Origin: Cyanophora paradoxa
Lineage: Eukaryota; Glaucocystophyceae; Cyanophorales; Cyanophoraceae
Direction of reading: 5' to 3'
Assembly (NCBI GenBank): GCA_004431415.1
Contig: QPMI01000597.1
Coordinates: 1 to 64,000, forward strand
DNA length: 64,000 bases
Shown: one piece after another, positions 45,499 through 56,700 of the stretch
How the letters are laid out: each line of letters opens with the position of its first letter
How positions within the stretch are numbered: position 1 is the first letter of the stretch
Notes under the pieces: generated by a model
Database searches by the model: none
What the model was told of the DNA's origin: nothing
The model's input: the letters and a program-made list of their open reading frames with translations, nothing else
Program-made: the position numbers and the translations under genes

Positions 45499-47852
45499 AT
45501 GACGGGCGGCGGGAGCTCCGGCGGCCAGTCGACGTCCGGATTTCATTTCAAGGATCGCAACTTCGCCGACTTAGATCTTCCAAGGTGCCGGGCCCTGCGC
45601 CGTGTTTGCGCGAGCTTTATGTTCTAAGAGCGGCCGACGCGTGTGGCACCGCAATCGCCACTCGAGCACGCCGCACCCGTGGAACGCAAGCGCGTCTCAG
45701 CTCGCGTTGCACGTCCGCTTCTAGAGGACACATTTGGCCGTTTCCTTAGCGCGATGTGCGGTGCCGCGCCCTCGCCGGGATCCGCCGAGACGGCCGGTCG
45801 ACTCCGCGTCATCTCCGCCGCCGCCGCGCGGCGGTGGCGACGCGTACATGTCCTAGATTCTAGTTGTGGATCTGAACTCCAAACGAGCGCCGTCTGCGGC
45901 GCGCCTGCGACTGGCCAGTCACGCTGATGGCGCAAGCGCGGCCACCGCGCTGCGTTGACCGGGGAACACCAGCAATCGCATTCTATCCGCGATCTATCTC
46001 GAGATCTTCCTCCTCCGGGCTTAGCTAGGCCCCGAGTTTTCCCCGGTGCAAGATTCGGGGGTCCCTGACGCCCGACCCCCGCAGGTTCTTCGGATACGGC
46101 GCCCTCGCGTCCCTGGCGCTCGACGTGGTTCGCCCTCTGCCCCGCCCCGCGCCCCCTCCGCCAGTCGTGCCTCGCCGATCTGATCGCCCCCCGCCAGTTC
46201 ACCTTCCCCCTCTCCCTCGTCAAGACAAGGCTGCAGACTCAGAGAAGCTTAGGTGAGGCGGACGGCGGCCCCGCGCGTCTCTGCCGCCCGCCGGCGCCGA
46301 CCCTCTCGCAGACCCCCGGACGTCGACGCGGACAATCTACACAGGGACAGGGCACGCGTTCCGGACCATCCTCAAGCAGGCGCGCCGGCGGCGGGCCCCG
46401 GGGCCGTTGCGCGCCGGCTGAGCGGGGGCGACGCGCTGCGCAGGAGGGGCTCCGCGGCTTCTACTGCGGCTTCTGGGCCGCCGCCCTCGGGTGCGCCCCC
46501 CGCCCCCCGGCCTCTTCCCCGCCCCCCGCCCCGCTCACGCCTCCCCAGGGGCTTTCCCACCGCGGTGAGGCGGGGAGGAGGGGCCGGGGCGGCGGGGCTG
46601 ACGCGGGGCAGGCGGTGTACTTCTCGAGCTACGAGGTGTCCAAGTACGTGGCGGACGGGAGCGCGGCGCTGGAGGGCGTGGCGCAGCCCGTCCGCCACCT
46701 CGCCTGCGGCGCCATCGCCGAGCTCGTCGCCGACGTCTTCTGGGTCCCCGTCGACAGCAGTCCGCCCCCCGCCACCCGCACCCCCGCCCCGCCCCTCAGA
46801 GGGGCCACCCCGCCTGAGCCGGCCCTCGCCCCGCAGTCTCGAAGCGGATGCAGACGCAGGGGCTCGAGAAGCGCTACACGGGGGCAGTGGGCGCGCCCGG
46901 GCCCTCCCCTGCCGCCGCTCGCGGGGCGGCTCACGCGGGGCCCCTCGGCAGACTGCTTCAGGAAAGTGGTCGCGCAGCACGGGCCCGTCGCCCTCTGGGC
47001 CGGCCTGGTGCGCCCCTCGCCCTCCTGCCCTCGCCCCCCGCCCCTCACGCCCTCCCGCACCGCACGCAGCCGGCGACGATCCTCACGAATGCGCGCCCGC
47101 CGGCCGGCCGCTCGCGCGCTGCCGCCGGGGCGCGCCTGACGGGGCGGGCGGGGGGGCAGGTGCCGTTCTCGGCGGTCTGGTGGGCGGCTTACGAGTACAG
47201 CAAGCGGAGCCTGCACGAGCTCGACGCCCGCTCCCAGTTCAGGGCGCGCTTCTTCGGGCCCCGCACGCCCCCGACCCGCCCCTTCGCGGCCCGCAACGGC
47301 GCCGCCCCCGCCCCGGAGGCCGCATCCGACCAGGACCCTCTCTTCCACGTCCGCCCCGCCCTGCCCCGCCCAGCGGCTTCGCGCGCGCCGGGCCGCCCCG
47401 TCTGAGCCGCCGCCCCGCCTCAGGTCGCCTCGGGCGTCTTCGCCGGCACCGTCGGTGCCCCCGCCCCGCCGCTCCCCGCCCCGCGCAGTCCTCGCCGATC
47501 GATCGCCGCGCAGCCGCCGTGACGACCAACCCGCTCGACGTCTGCAAGGTACACTGTACCCCCGCCTGCCATGCGTTCCCTGCGTGGAGCTCGCCGGGCG
47601 GGGGCCGACGGGGGCTGGGCGGGGCAGACGCGGCTGGTGTCGGGGCAGGGGCTCGGGGAGGGGGCGGGGGCGCGGCGGGCGGGCGCGCCCTCCTTCCAGG
47701 AGACGTTCGACCTGTTGCGGCGGATCGTGCGGGAAGAGGGCGCGCGGGCGCTGCTCAAGGGGATGGCCCCCCGCGTCATGTACACGGCGCCGGCCTCGGC
47801 CCTCACCTTCGGCTTCTACGAGCAGGTCAAGAAGTACTCCGCCAAGGACTAG
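45499..47852 (+). CDS. Mitochondrial carrier family protein (SLC25)
   Basis: Inner-membrane solute carrier with three repeats. Exon 1 (45,499-45,584) gives MTGGGSSGG...FKDRNFADLDLP and joins over a 500-nt intron to 46,085 (RFFGYGALASLALDV). Exon 3 starts at 46,198 (FTFPLSLVKTRLQTQ, first signature PxSxxKTRLQ). Later pieces: IYTGTGHAFRTILKQ, GLRGFYCGFWAAALG, AVYFSSYEVSKYVADG, the second-repeat boundary VFWVPVD followed by KRMQTQG, VPFSAVWWAAYEYSK, and the third-repeat NPLDVCK joined to TRLVSGQG. The end reads GMAPRVMYTAPASALTFGFY and YSAKD. The substrate cannot be told; the layout resembles the SLC25A44-type group, as an inference. An in-frame upstream start at 45,391 is possible. Confidence 0.88.
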
Positions 47853-48130
47853 CCGCCCCCGCGCCCCGGGCCCGGCAGCCCACGGGCCCGTCCACTTTCA
47901 CCTCTTTTTTTCCTTTCCAGTGTCGCCCCCGCGGCCCATCGCGCGGGGCGTCTGTTTGACAGGATAGCACGGGGACAGGCAGGTAGGCAGGCAGGGGGCG
48001 GGTCTCAGTCTAGAGTGGAGGTAGCGCAGGTTGGATTCGTGGCTGTCGCTGCATGGCGACCTGCAGCAGATCTGGAGCGCGTGTAATGTGATCGTTATTC
48101 TGCATGTAATCAGTTATCGTACAGAGAAGA
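47853..48130. other. Spacer with no recognised gene
   Basis: Contains a T-rich tract after the carrier stop and caggcaggtaggcaggcagg near 47,977. No gene seen. Confidence 0.5.
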
Positions 48131-48361
48131 TCATCGGCTGCCTCTAGAGCCTCGGAGCGGGGAAGAGGGCGGGGAAGAGAGGGGCTCGCTGTTCGTTTCG
48201 ACGGCGGCGCGGCAGGAGCTGCGGATGTGCTCCAGGAGGGCGGTCCGCTCGGGGGGCCGGTCGGCGAAGGAGACGGCGCGGGGGGCCCCCCCGGGGCCCG
48301 CGCCTGCGAGGCGCAGCTCCGAGACGGGTGTCACAGTGTCGATATCGATGGCCACGTGCAC
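48131..48361 (-). pseudogene. Duplicated 3' fragment of the class-IV aminotransferase gene
   Basis: Encodes VSELRLAG..., RAVSFADRPPERTALLEHIR and ETNSEPLS, closely matching the last exon of the intact gene at 48,691 (ISELRLPS..., RAVSFADRPPERTAALRHVR, EANSEPLS). No upstream catalytic exons accompany it, so it is a partial copy. It has drifted (a short Gly/Ala/Pro insertion) but stays open, and the stop is at the end of a diverged Ser/Pro-rich tail. Confidence 0.75.
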
Positions 48362-48690
48362 CCAACGGGACCCGGATCTTCCGGTACACGTTTGCGGACT
48401 CCTAGGCCTAGGCCGGCGCTTGCCTTGCTAGGATCGATATCCGGCGAGAAAACCCGGGTTTTGGGAGGTCGGGGCATTTCATTTTGCAATTGGCCTAGCG
48501 TATAGCCTAGTAGGGTGGGCACCCGATCGCGAACACCCATAAGCTTAAGTGGGGGAAGGGGAAGGGGGTCCTTCCCCAATCATTCAGAAGCCTTTGCATC
48601 AAGCTCGGCCCTGAAACGTACAACGTTTGCCCAGCCTCGGGCCTCGGGCAGTTCTCGTGCAGAATTCAACATCCGCGGACATCGATGCCT
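48362..48690. other. Spacer between aminotransferase copies
   Basis: No recognised gene. Moderately AT-rich with tcctaggcctaggccgg-like palindromic sequence near 48,400. Confidence 0.5.
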
Positions 48691-50283
48691 CTAGAGCGCA
48701 GCCGATGGCGGGGGAGAGAGGGGCTCGCTGTTCGCCTCCACGCCGCGGAAGATGGCGTCGCGTACGTGCCGCAGGGCGGCGGTCCGCTCGGGGGGGCGGT
48801 CGGCGAAGGAGACGGCGCGGGGGCTCGGGAGGCGGAGCTCTGAAATGGGGAGGACGAAGCGCGAGGTAGAGGTGATGAAGCATGTGTCCCATGTCTCGGC
48901 CTCCTCCCAGCGCGGCGCCTCCAGCACCACCTCGATGGCCGGCCGCGCCTCCCCGCAGATCCGCAGCACCATCTCCCGCATCTGGCCCCCTCCTCAGCCG
49001 CCCCCGCACGCGCCCTGCAGGCGACGCCGGCGGGCTGCGGGCCAGGCGCTGGCGCACGGTGCCCTGGAGGACGAGGTCGTCGCCGGCGGTGTACAGGGTT
49101 CCGTTTCGGAGGGCCGCGAAGTTGGAAGACAGCCCCTGTTTGTGCGCTTGACCAGTGAGCTATTACGCACTCTTCAAAGGATTGCTGCTTCTAGGCAAAC
49201 CTCGAGCAGGCGCCCGTCCGGCGTGGAGAGGAGCACCTCGTGCACCCCCGCCGGCTTCTGCTCCTCCAGCGCCTTCCGCTCCCGCACCCACGCGCTGTCC
49301 TTCGCGTTCGGGTTCTTCCTGCGGAAGGCGGGACGCGTCGGCCTAGGGTACACTGTGACAAGCGGCGCGCAGCCGGCTGCACCTCGGCATCCCGTGCACC
49401 TGCCCCAGGCGTGCCGCACGCGATCAGGATCGGAACCGGGCGCGGTGGCGTCCCCAGGCCAGTGGAGGGGAGGGGGGGGGGGAAGAGGGAGGGGAGGGGG
49501 GGAGGAGGGGGGGGGGGGGGGCGGGGGGGCGGGGCGACCTGTGCGATGCAGGAGTCGGGGGCTTCGGGATGAGCTGCACGTGCGTGAGGAAGCGCATCGC
49601 CGTCGACTGCGCGCGGCCCCGCCCCGTGAGCATCGGAGCCGGCGGCCGGCGACGCGCAACGCCGCCGGCGCCCGCCCGGCCGCGCGCCGCGTCGGCGCTC
49701 GCGCGGGCGGCTCCCGTCCTGCACCTCGGCCTGCAGGTCCTCGCTCGTGGGGAAGACGAGGGTCGTCACCTTCAGCTCGTCCCCGGCCTCGCACGCGTGC
49801 CTCGCCTCGAACAGGCCGACCGCGTGCCGGATCTGCCGACGCATCGGCGAGCGTTTGCGGCAGCACGAGCACGGGGCTAGCTGGGAGTTCGGCGCGTACG
49901 GTCTCGCGGAACGCTGTGCGCACACGCGCCTCGTCGCAATACGCTCGCAACCGCTCTGGCAGCGTCGGGAAGATCGACGCCACCGAGGTGGCGATGCGCG
50001 TGACCTGCAAGCGCCTGGCACGGTGCCGGAGACAGTGTGCGCGCCGGCGCAAGCGCACGTGGAAGGAGAAGTCGAAGAGCGCGGTGCGGGACCTTGCAGT
50101 GCGCGTGGTTAGACTCCAAATAAGGCCCCTCGTCTGTCTGCTGTACCTCGAAGTACGCGCCGTGGTGTACGCGCCGCGTGGGAAAGAGACGAGGAACGCG
50201 GCGGAGTCGCCGGCGAAGTCCAGCGCCCGGACCGGAAGAGCTGCGCCGTACTCATCATACTCGGACACGGCCGCGGCCGACAT
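48691..50283 (-). CDS. Class-IV PLP aminotransferase-like protein
   Basis: Fold-type IV PLP enzyme, the group that includes branched-chain and D-amino-acid aminotransferases and aminodeoxychorismate lyase. The start at 50,283 gives MSAAAVSEYDEYG. Motifs in order: FPRGAYTTART (about 50,170), FDFSFHVRL (about 50,065), ATSVASIFPTLPERLRAYCD (about 49,925-49,985), ELKVTTLVFPTSEDLQ (about 49,740-49,780), MRFLTHVQLIPK (about 49,570-49,600), NPNAKDSAWVRERKALEE (about 49,265-49,315), GVHEVLLSTPDGRLLE then, over an intron, LSSNFAALRNGTLYTAGDDL (about 49,075-49,130), and RFVLPISELRLPS near the end. The 'KDSxWVRxR...GLSSNF' pattern is typical of the plant/algal class-IV branch. An intron near 49,500 holds a C-rich tract (G on the plus strand). 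Substrate unknown. Confidence 0.82.
49464..49535. repeat. Poly-G/GGGGA tract inside an aminotransferase intron
   Basis: A run of G broken by a few A residues on the plus strand, therefore C-rich on the coding strand. It mirrors the poly-C run in the cyclase intron. Confidence 0.9.
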
Positions 50284-50383
50284 CCTCGCCCTGATGAAGG
50301 TGTACCCTCGCTTCAACTTGACTGTGAGTCTTGACACTTTGTCTTGACTGTGAGTCTTGATATTGAACTTGTCGCCGAAGCTA
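50284..50383. promoter_or_regulatory. 100-bp divergent promoter region
   Basis: Separates the start codons of the aminotransferase (-) and the CAP-LIM protein (+). It contains two direct copies of ttgactgtgagtcttga-like sequence (about 50,319-50,362). No TATA-like box stands out. Confidence 0.55.
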
Positions 50384-52404
50384 ATGGAGGTCCTCAATGA
50401 CTTCGAAAAGGAGGCGATCGTCGAACTGAATAGCTGTAGGAAGGTCCGCCAGCGCCAGCCGGGTGTCTCGACTCTAGACCCCGCGCAAAGTGCTTGATTT
50501 TGACAAGTTTCCCCCTCAGAATCCTAAAGAGTACGCGAAGCACTTACAGGTGAGAAGCGCACGCGGGGAGCTGAGCCTTATCCTTCCCGTCGCAACCTCG
50601 GCGTAAGCGCGGGTCGTCGAGCCTCAGCCGTAGCATCGGATCGTGTCTCTAGCTTCGAATGATCGGCTCCGCGCGCTAGAGACGCGTAGCTAGGCCGTAA
50701 CCGCCTCGAGCTTGCCCCGAGTCTGACGGTCCGTCCTCTCTGACGGAGCGGCGGGAATGCGCAGGACCTTAAGAAGTGTTTCGACGGAAAAAAGTTCACG
50801 CAAGAAGGACGACTCCCTATCCTGACGCACGAGGTGGGTTAGCTCGAGGTCTCCACGAGCGACGAGCACTGCGCCGCTCGCTCAATGAGGAGCACAGGGT
50901 GTGGCGGCGGTCGAAGACGCGATAACGGCGCTCGAGGCGGCGAAGCCTGCGCCGCCTCTCACGATCGTCAAGGCGAGCGCCGGCCACGGGCCCACAGCGC
51001 GGCCTCGCTGACGGCGTGCGCAGGGTCTCTGCTACGCGGCGAGGGACCACGCGAACGACATCGGGCCGCGGGGCGCGAACGAGCACACGGGGGAGGACGG
51101 GTCGTCGCCGTTCGACCGGATGGGGCGCTACGGAAAGTTTAGCGGCGCGGCCGGCGAGACCATCGCCCTCGGCGAGAAGACCGGCCGCGCCTTCGTGCTC
51201 CAAATGCTCATCGACGGTCCGCCGCCCCGCCCCCCGCCCCCGGCCTGCGCGGCGCGGCGCGAGGCTCGCCGGCTCACTGGCAGCGCGCAGACGGCGTCGG
51301 CTCGCGGACGCACCGGAACAACTGCCTGAACGCCGAATTCCACGCGGTGCGCTCCCCGAATGATGCGCCGTGGGGCGCCCGGCCGGCGGCGCCGATCGCA
51401 AGGCGCCGGGTCTAATCGAGCGCGGGGCAGGCCGGGGTGTGCGTCGGGCCCCACAAGGAGGCCATCACCGTGCGCTGATCTCGCCTGATCGCCGCTGTCC
51501 GCCCGCTGCGCCCTTGAGCTCGTCCCGTGCAGGTCATGGTGCTGGACTTTGCCGGCACCTTCGTCGACGCCGGTGCGCCCGGCCTACGCGCCCCCTTCCA
51601 AGTCCCCTCCGCCCCCTGACGCCCTCCAGTCGGCGTCTTCGCGAAGCGGCCGCCGCCCGAGCGCACGACGTACCAGGCGGTGTGCTCCCCGGCACCCTCC
51701 CTCGCCCGCTCCAGCAGCGCGTTGACGCCCGGGGCGCCGGCAGCCGCCGACGGACGAGATGGGGCGGGTGGTGATCGCCCCGGAGAAGCAGTGCGCGATC
51801 TGCCGGAAGGAGCTCTCCGGCAGCATCCTCACCGCCGGCGACAAGAAGTACCACGCCGCCTGCTTCGTGTCCGCGCCGCCCCCGCCGCGCCCCTCCCCCC
51901 CCGCCCCAGCGCCCCCTCGGCGCCGCCTGAGCGCCGGCTCGCCGGGCGCAGGTGCCAGAAGTGCAACGCGCCGATCCGGGGCAACTTCCGCGAGGTCGGC
52001 CAGCCGCCCCGCCCCGCATGCCCCGACTGCTTCGCCGCCCACTTCGGTCCGCCCGCCCCCCCGTCCGCCGCCCCTTCGCTCCCCGGGCGACGCCGAGCGG
52101 GGCTCGGGGCGCATGCAGCGCCCAAGTGCGGGGGGTGCGAGAAGGGCGTCACGGAGGGCGCCGTCAAGGCCATGGGCAAGACCTTCCACAAGGCCTGCTT
52201 CAAGCGCGCCCCGGGCCCGAGCCTGCGCTAGCGTTTTTAACCTGCTTTGCGCCCGTGCACTAGGCCTCCTGCTGAGCCGGCGGGGCGGGGCGGCGCAGGT
52301 GCACGTTCTGCAAGAAGCTGCTGGACGGGCCCTTCGCTGTCCAGGACGACAAGCCCTACTGCTCCCCCTGCGCCAATAAGCACGCCAACGAGCCCAAGCA
52401 GTGA
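50384..52404 (+). CDS. CAP (SCP/TAPS) domain fused to two LIM domains
   Basis: Thirteen exons join in one frame: 50,384-50,443; 50,478-50,549; 50,765-50,833; 50,898-50,972; 51,024-51,216; 51,291-51,346; 51,431-51,469; 51,533-51,572; 51,630-51,679; 51,744-51,868; 51,952-52,046; 52,119-52,203; 52,299-52,404. The N-terminal ~195 residues form a CAP domain: MEVLNDFEKEAIVELNSCRK, NPKEYAKHLQ, LCYAARDHANDIGPRG, NEHTGEDGSSPFDRMGRYG, GETIALGEKT, GSRTHRNNCLN and MVLDFAGTF. After a short linker come LIM1 (CAIC...HAACFVCQKC...CPDC) and LIM2 (CGGC...HKACFKCTFC...CSPC). There is no signal peptide, and with LIM domains a cytosolic, perhaps actin- or axoneme-linked, role is likelier than secretion. Introns 4 and 12 start with GC. 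The CAP-LIM link is supported by phase-matched exons 9 and 10. Confidence 0.87.
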
Positions 52405-52589
52405 GCGCAGCCGCGCCCCGGGGCCCCGCCGCCCCTCCCGGCCCCGCCTTGCAGTCGTCTTCATGTCTGCCTGTAAATGTACAGCGTCCCTAAAATCAAA
52501 GCTAAAACTCTGCCTGCGGCCTCCGCTTTCAAACTAAGCGCACCCCTCTCTGTCCCGCCCTGCCTGCTTGCGTGCCCCCGGGGCCTTGC
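52405..52589. terminator. Shared 3' region of two convergent genes
   Basis: 185 bp between the stop codons of the CAP-LIM gene (+) and the LYR gene (-). Includes an A-rich stretch (aaaatcaaagctaaaact) at about 52,492-52,510. No precise polyadenylation signal could be assigned. Confidence 0.35.
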
Positions 52590-53173
52590 CTACTTAGCCT
52601 TGTAGAACTTGCCGTCGTCGTCGCTGTCGAGCGCCTTCCACCTCGGGGCCGCCGGCTGGTTCTTGGACGCCTCGATGCTCTGAATGAGCGCCTCGTTTTT
52701 CACCCGCACCTGCGCGCATGCCCGGCGGCAACGAGGGGTCGGCGGGCTCCGCGCTAGCGCCCCGGGCTCGGGCGCACCCGGTTCTGCACTTCCATGAGGC
52801 AGTCGCGGCCAACGAGCAGTAGGCGGTTAATGATCTCAGGGTCGCGCTCTTCTCGCGCCTCTTCGAACTCTTTCCGCGCGTTCTGGATCAGCTTGACGCC
52901 CCTGCGCACGAGTCGGTCATCATTCGACGCTGTCGGCTGCTCGCAAGGCGCGCGCACCAAGGAACGCCGTCCTTGTCCGGCCACGTAAAGTGCCGCGCCG
53001 TCCGCACGATCTCCCTGCGCACCGCGTTCGCGGCGCAGCCTCCCGCAGCGGCGCATGGCGACAGCGGAGCGCCGCTCGCACCTGTATAGCCTGACCGCCT
53101 CTTTATTCGTTGTGGTCAGGCTAGGCACGCCCACGGCGCCTTTTACGCCCGCCTGCAAGCCGGAGAGCACCAT
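52590..53173 (-). CDS. LYR-motif (LYRM) mitochondrial assembly factor-like protein
   Basis: Small helical protein of the Complex1_LYR superfamily, whose members bind acyl carrier protein and help assemble respiratory complexes or Fe-S enzymes in mitochondria. The start at 53,173 gives MVLSGLQAGVKGAVGVP, an uncharged-basic leader. Exon 1 ends within KEAVRLYR and joins after a gtgcga intron to EIVRTARHFTWPDKDGVPW, restoring the full LYR helix. The next exon reads GVKLIQNARKEFEEAREERD and PEIINRLLLVGRDCLMEVQN, the usual second and third helices. The last exon reads RVKNEALIQSIEASKNQ and DSDDDGKFYKAK to the stop. All joins keep frame with gtgcgc-type donors. The subfamily is not determined. Confidence 0.8.
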
Positions 53174-53756
53174 GGAGCCAGCGGCCCAACCAGCGCGGGC
53201 GGACCGGCGCTGTGCCTCCAACCAGTTGCAAGGGAGCTCGATTTAAGCAGCTAGTTATAGCTAGAATGCCCGTGTTATCAATGCGCAGAGCTGTCAGGCA
53301 ATTGACGTACCCAGACCGCCTCGCCAGCGGCACCGGCTTTTGTCGAACGGGGCTGCTTTGAGTGCGGGAAAACGGTAGTGACGAAGCTCACCGCCTCATA
53401 CATCGATTCATAGATAGAAAAGGATGGTGCGGCGAAAGGAGCGCACCACCGGATCGTGGATCGTTGCTGATTGACTCGAGTGCGTGTTTCGGAGATTTTC
53501 CTGTTTGTGCTTCGATCCCGCCAGTTCCGCGACTGCACCAACGATGACCTGCACGACCTGACTTGCTGCATTGCGCAGGATGAGCTGAATTGAGTGAGTG
53601 AACGGAACTTCGCACTTCGGGACCATGAATTCGGGGTTCGAAGCTCTCTTCATCGCGGTGCGCGCCCGTATCGCTTCTTCCTCTTGCACATGTCTCGTTT
53701 CTTGCTCTTCTTTCTTCTCTCTCTTTTCGCTGACATACCAGTCGCTTCTCCGCAGA
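53174..53756. promoter_or_regulatory. Divergent region between LYR and PEHE-like genes
   Basis: Contains tagctagttatagctag-like sequence at about 53,249 close to the LYR start. A long pyrimidine tract with ctgac and cgcag acceptor lies at about 53,690-53,756, directly before the ATG of the next gene, which suggests an intron in its 5' leader. Confidence 0.5.
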
Positions 53757-56700
53757 TGGAACACGCTCCTGTAGTTCAGTCGGACACGCCAGGCTCAGGC
53801 AGCGCAGAGTCCAGCCACGGTGCAGATCCCAGCTTCGTTGCTGAAGCAAAGCCTGTCTCCGAAATCATAAAACAAGAAACGCAACCTGGATCAATTTCTT
53901 TTTCGGCCGCGGACGCTGCAGCGGGCGGGGTTTCGTCGCAATCATCGTCTCAGTCAGCGCTCGGACCTTCTTCTGCGTTCACCAGCACCCGCGCCGCGAC
54001 AGCCGGCGCGCCCGAGTCCGGCCACTCGTCCACTCCCCAAGCAATCGCTCCGCTTCCTTCGGCGGGGGCCTCTTCAGCGGCCGCACCTTTCGCCGCCAGG
54101 CCAGGAGCGGTCTTCGTCGTGAACCCCGCCGCGCCGGCGCCGCGGGCCACGGCGGCGGGGGCTGTGTTCCGGCACGCTCCGCCTCCGCACAACCCCCATC
54201 CCCCCCCTCCGCCGCCCGCGGCTCATCCACGACCGGCTGCCCCTTCCACGCCCTACTTGCATTCTGTCGACAACGCGGGTCCCAAGCTCGCATCGCCCAG
54301 CGGAGCTGTCTCCGTGCCTGCCCCACCACCGTTTGCTTCGTCCTTGCAGCCTGCGGCCCTCTCCCCCCCACCGTTTGCCTCTGCCCCCCAGCCCTCGCTC
54401 TCTGCTGTACCACCTCCCCGCCCAGCCGCTGCTCCTTCGGCTCCCGCGTTCTCCTCCGTCCCCGCCCCTCCCGAGTCCGAGTCCACCCCTCCTCGGACCT
54501 TGCCCCCGCCGACTCCTTCTGAACATGCCTCGATCCCTCCGCAAATTTCTCCTTCTTTGGCGGAGCCGCAGCGGCCTCTGTTCGCTTCAGCGCCGCAAGA
54601 GCCGTCGGTCGCCTCCACTGCTCTCGTCCTTCTCGCGCAGCCATCCGCGCCGCCGCTTTCCGTGGCAACCTCCAACTCCACTGGCGTGGGGGCGGCGGCC
54701 GCCGGTGCGACGGCGGCAGCGGCGGGGGAGACGAGCGGAGAGCCGGCGTTGGAGGAAGCGAAGGCGGAGGAGGCGGAGGAGGCGGAGGAGGCGGCGGCGG
54801 GGGGAGACGCAGGGAAGGGTGGGGCTGGTATGGCGGCGCGCTGCGCGGGCGACGGAGGCGGCGAGCGCGACGGGGGCGGGGACGGGGTGGAGGAGGGCGG
54901 CGAGGAGGAGGAGGAGGAGGAGGGCGGGGCGGGGCCCAGCGATGCCGCCCCCGACTCAGCCCCCGCCTCCCCTCCCGTGCCCTCGCCGGCGCCCGGCGCT
55001 CCGGCAGCGGCCGGCGTCGTAGCGACGGCGGCGGGCAAGGCGCACGGAAAGAAGGGCGGGAACAAGACCAAGCGCAGGGCCAAGTCCAAAGGCGGCTCCA
55101 AGGCCAAGGCGCCCGCCGCCGGCCCCCCGGCAGCCGCCCCCGCGCCGGCGCCGGACGGCGCGACGGGGGCGTCCGCGGCTCCGCCTGTAGCACCCCCAGC
55201 ACCGCCCGGGACCCTCCGCGGAGCCGCCTGCACCCGGAGCGAGCCTGGCTCTGCCGGCGGGAGGCCCCATGCCGTCTCCGCCTTCGTTCTCCGAGCCGCC
55301 GGCGGAGCCCGAGCCCGAGCCAGGGCCAGCAGCGCCCGAGGGCCGTCGCCGGGCACCTCGGGCCCGCCACAGGAGGCGCCTGCTGCGGCGGCCCACGCCG
55401 CGCCGCCCCACGCCCTGCCCGAGCACCCGCGGCAGCCGCAGCCGATGCCTCCGCCGGCGCCGGCGGCCGGGGGCGAGCTGCGCCGCAACACGCCCCGACA
55501 AGTCCAGTGCGCCGGCGCGGCCCCGCTGCCGGGGCCGGGGCCTGATCCCGCGTGCAGGCACAGGTTCATCAAGGGCGGGCGGGAGGGCCCCGGGGGCCAG
55601 CCGCGGGAGCGCACTCTCTCCACGGGCTCGGAGGGCAGCGACGGCGGCCTGACCGCCGCCGCGCCCCCGCCGGCAGCGCCCTCCGGCCCCGCCCCGCCCC
55701 GCGTCGATCAAGTCCACGCCCCGACCCGCCCGCGTGCGTCCCCCCGCGCCCCCGCGCCTCGGCCGGCGCGTCACGGGCGGCGCAGGGCGGGGCGCGTCTC
55801 TCTCGCCCCAGGACGGCGGGCTGCTCCTCGCGCCGCCGGCCCCGGGGCCCCTTCCCCATCTCCCTCACCCCAACAGCGGCGCGCACCACACGCGGCGCGC
55901 CGCGGCGCGCGCGGCGGCGGCGGCCGGCGGCGGGGCGGCGGCCGCGCTGTCGACGCCGTCCTCCGCCGGGGCTCCCTCGCCGCCTCCCCGTCCTCGTCGC
56001 CCCGGCCGCCCGGCCGACGGGCCCGCGTCTCCCGCTTGCGCCCCCGCCCCGCCGCCTCCCCGGCGCCCCTTCCGGCGCGAGCGCGGCCCCCGCGCCACAC
56101 ACGCCCGCCCCGGACCGCAGCTTGAGCTTCTCCGCCCCGGCCCTGACCCCGGCCTCCTCCCCGCCCAACTCCTCCTCCGCACCGCCCGCCCCGACGCCCT
56201 CCCCGCGCCGGCCCTCTCGCTCATCTCCCAGCTCCCCGCCGCCACGCCCTCGCCGGCGCCCCGGGGCGGCGGACCTCGGGGACAAGGGCCGCCCTCGCGC
56301 GCCAGCCTCGGGTCGACGTCGGCGTCGACGCCGCGGGCCGGCCTGCCCCTGACGCCATCGGCGCCCCTCTCCTCGCCGGCGCCCGGCGCCGTGCCTCTGC
56401 CCTCCCTGCCCGCGCGCTCGGCGGCGGCCAGCACGCCGACGAGCGTGCCGCCGCGGCCGCCGGCGAGCGGGGAGCGACGGCGGCCGCGCGGGTCGGGCCC
56501 CGACGACGCCATCATCGTCCCCTCGTACGGTGCACCGCGCCGCGCGCCGCTGTTAGGGGCGTGGCAGCTGAGGCGGGGGGCGAGCAGGCGCCGGCCGCAT
56601 CGAGGTGCTGAGGCACAGGGACATCTACGTGCCCCAGTGGCGCGTCATGTCCGGCGAGGAGCGCGCCTGGTACGACCCCGCGCGCCGCCCGGCCCTCGAG

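Noticed and set aside
53692-53756. Apparent signal peptide MSRFLLFFLLSLF before the PEHE-like gene
   Set aside because: The DNA is a pyrimidine tract with ctgac and cgcag, that is a splice acceptor; the hydrophobic residues come from reading an intron end. The ATG at 53,757 fits better.
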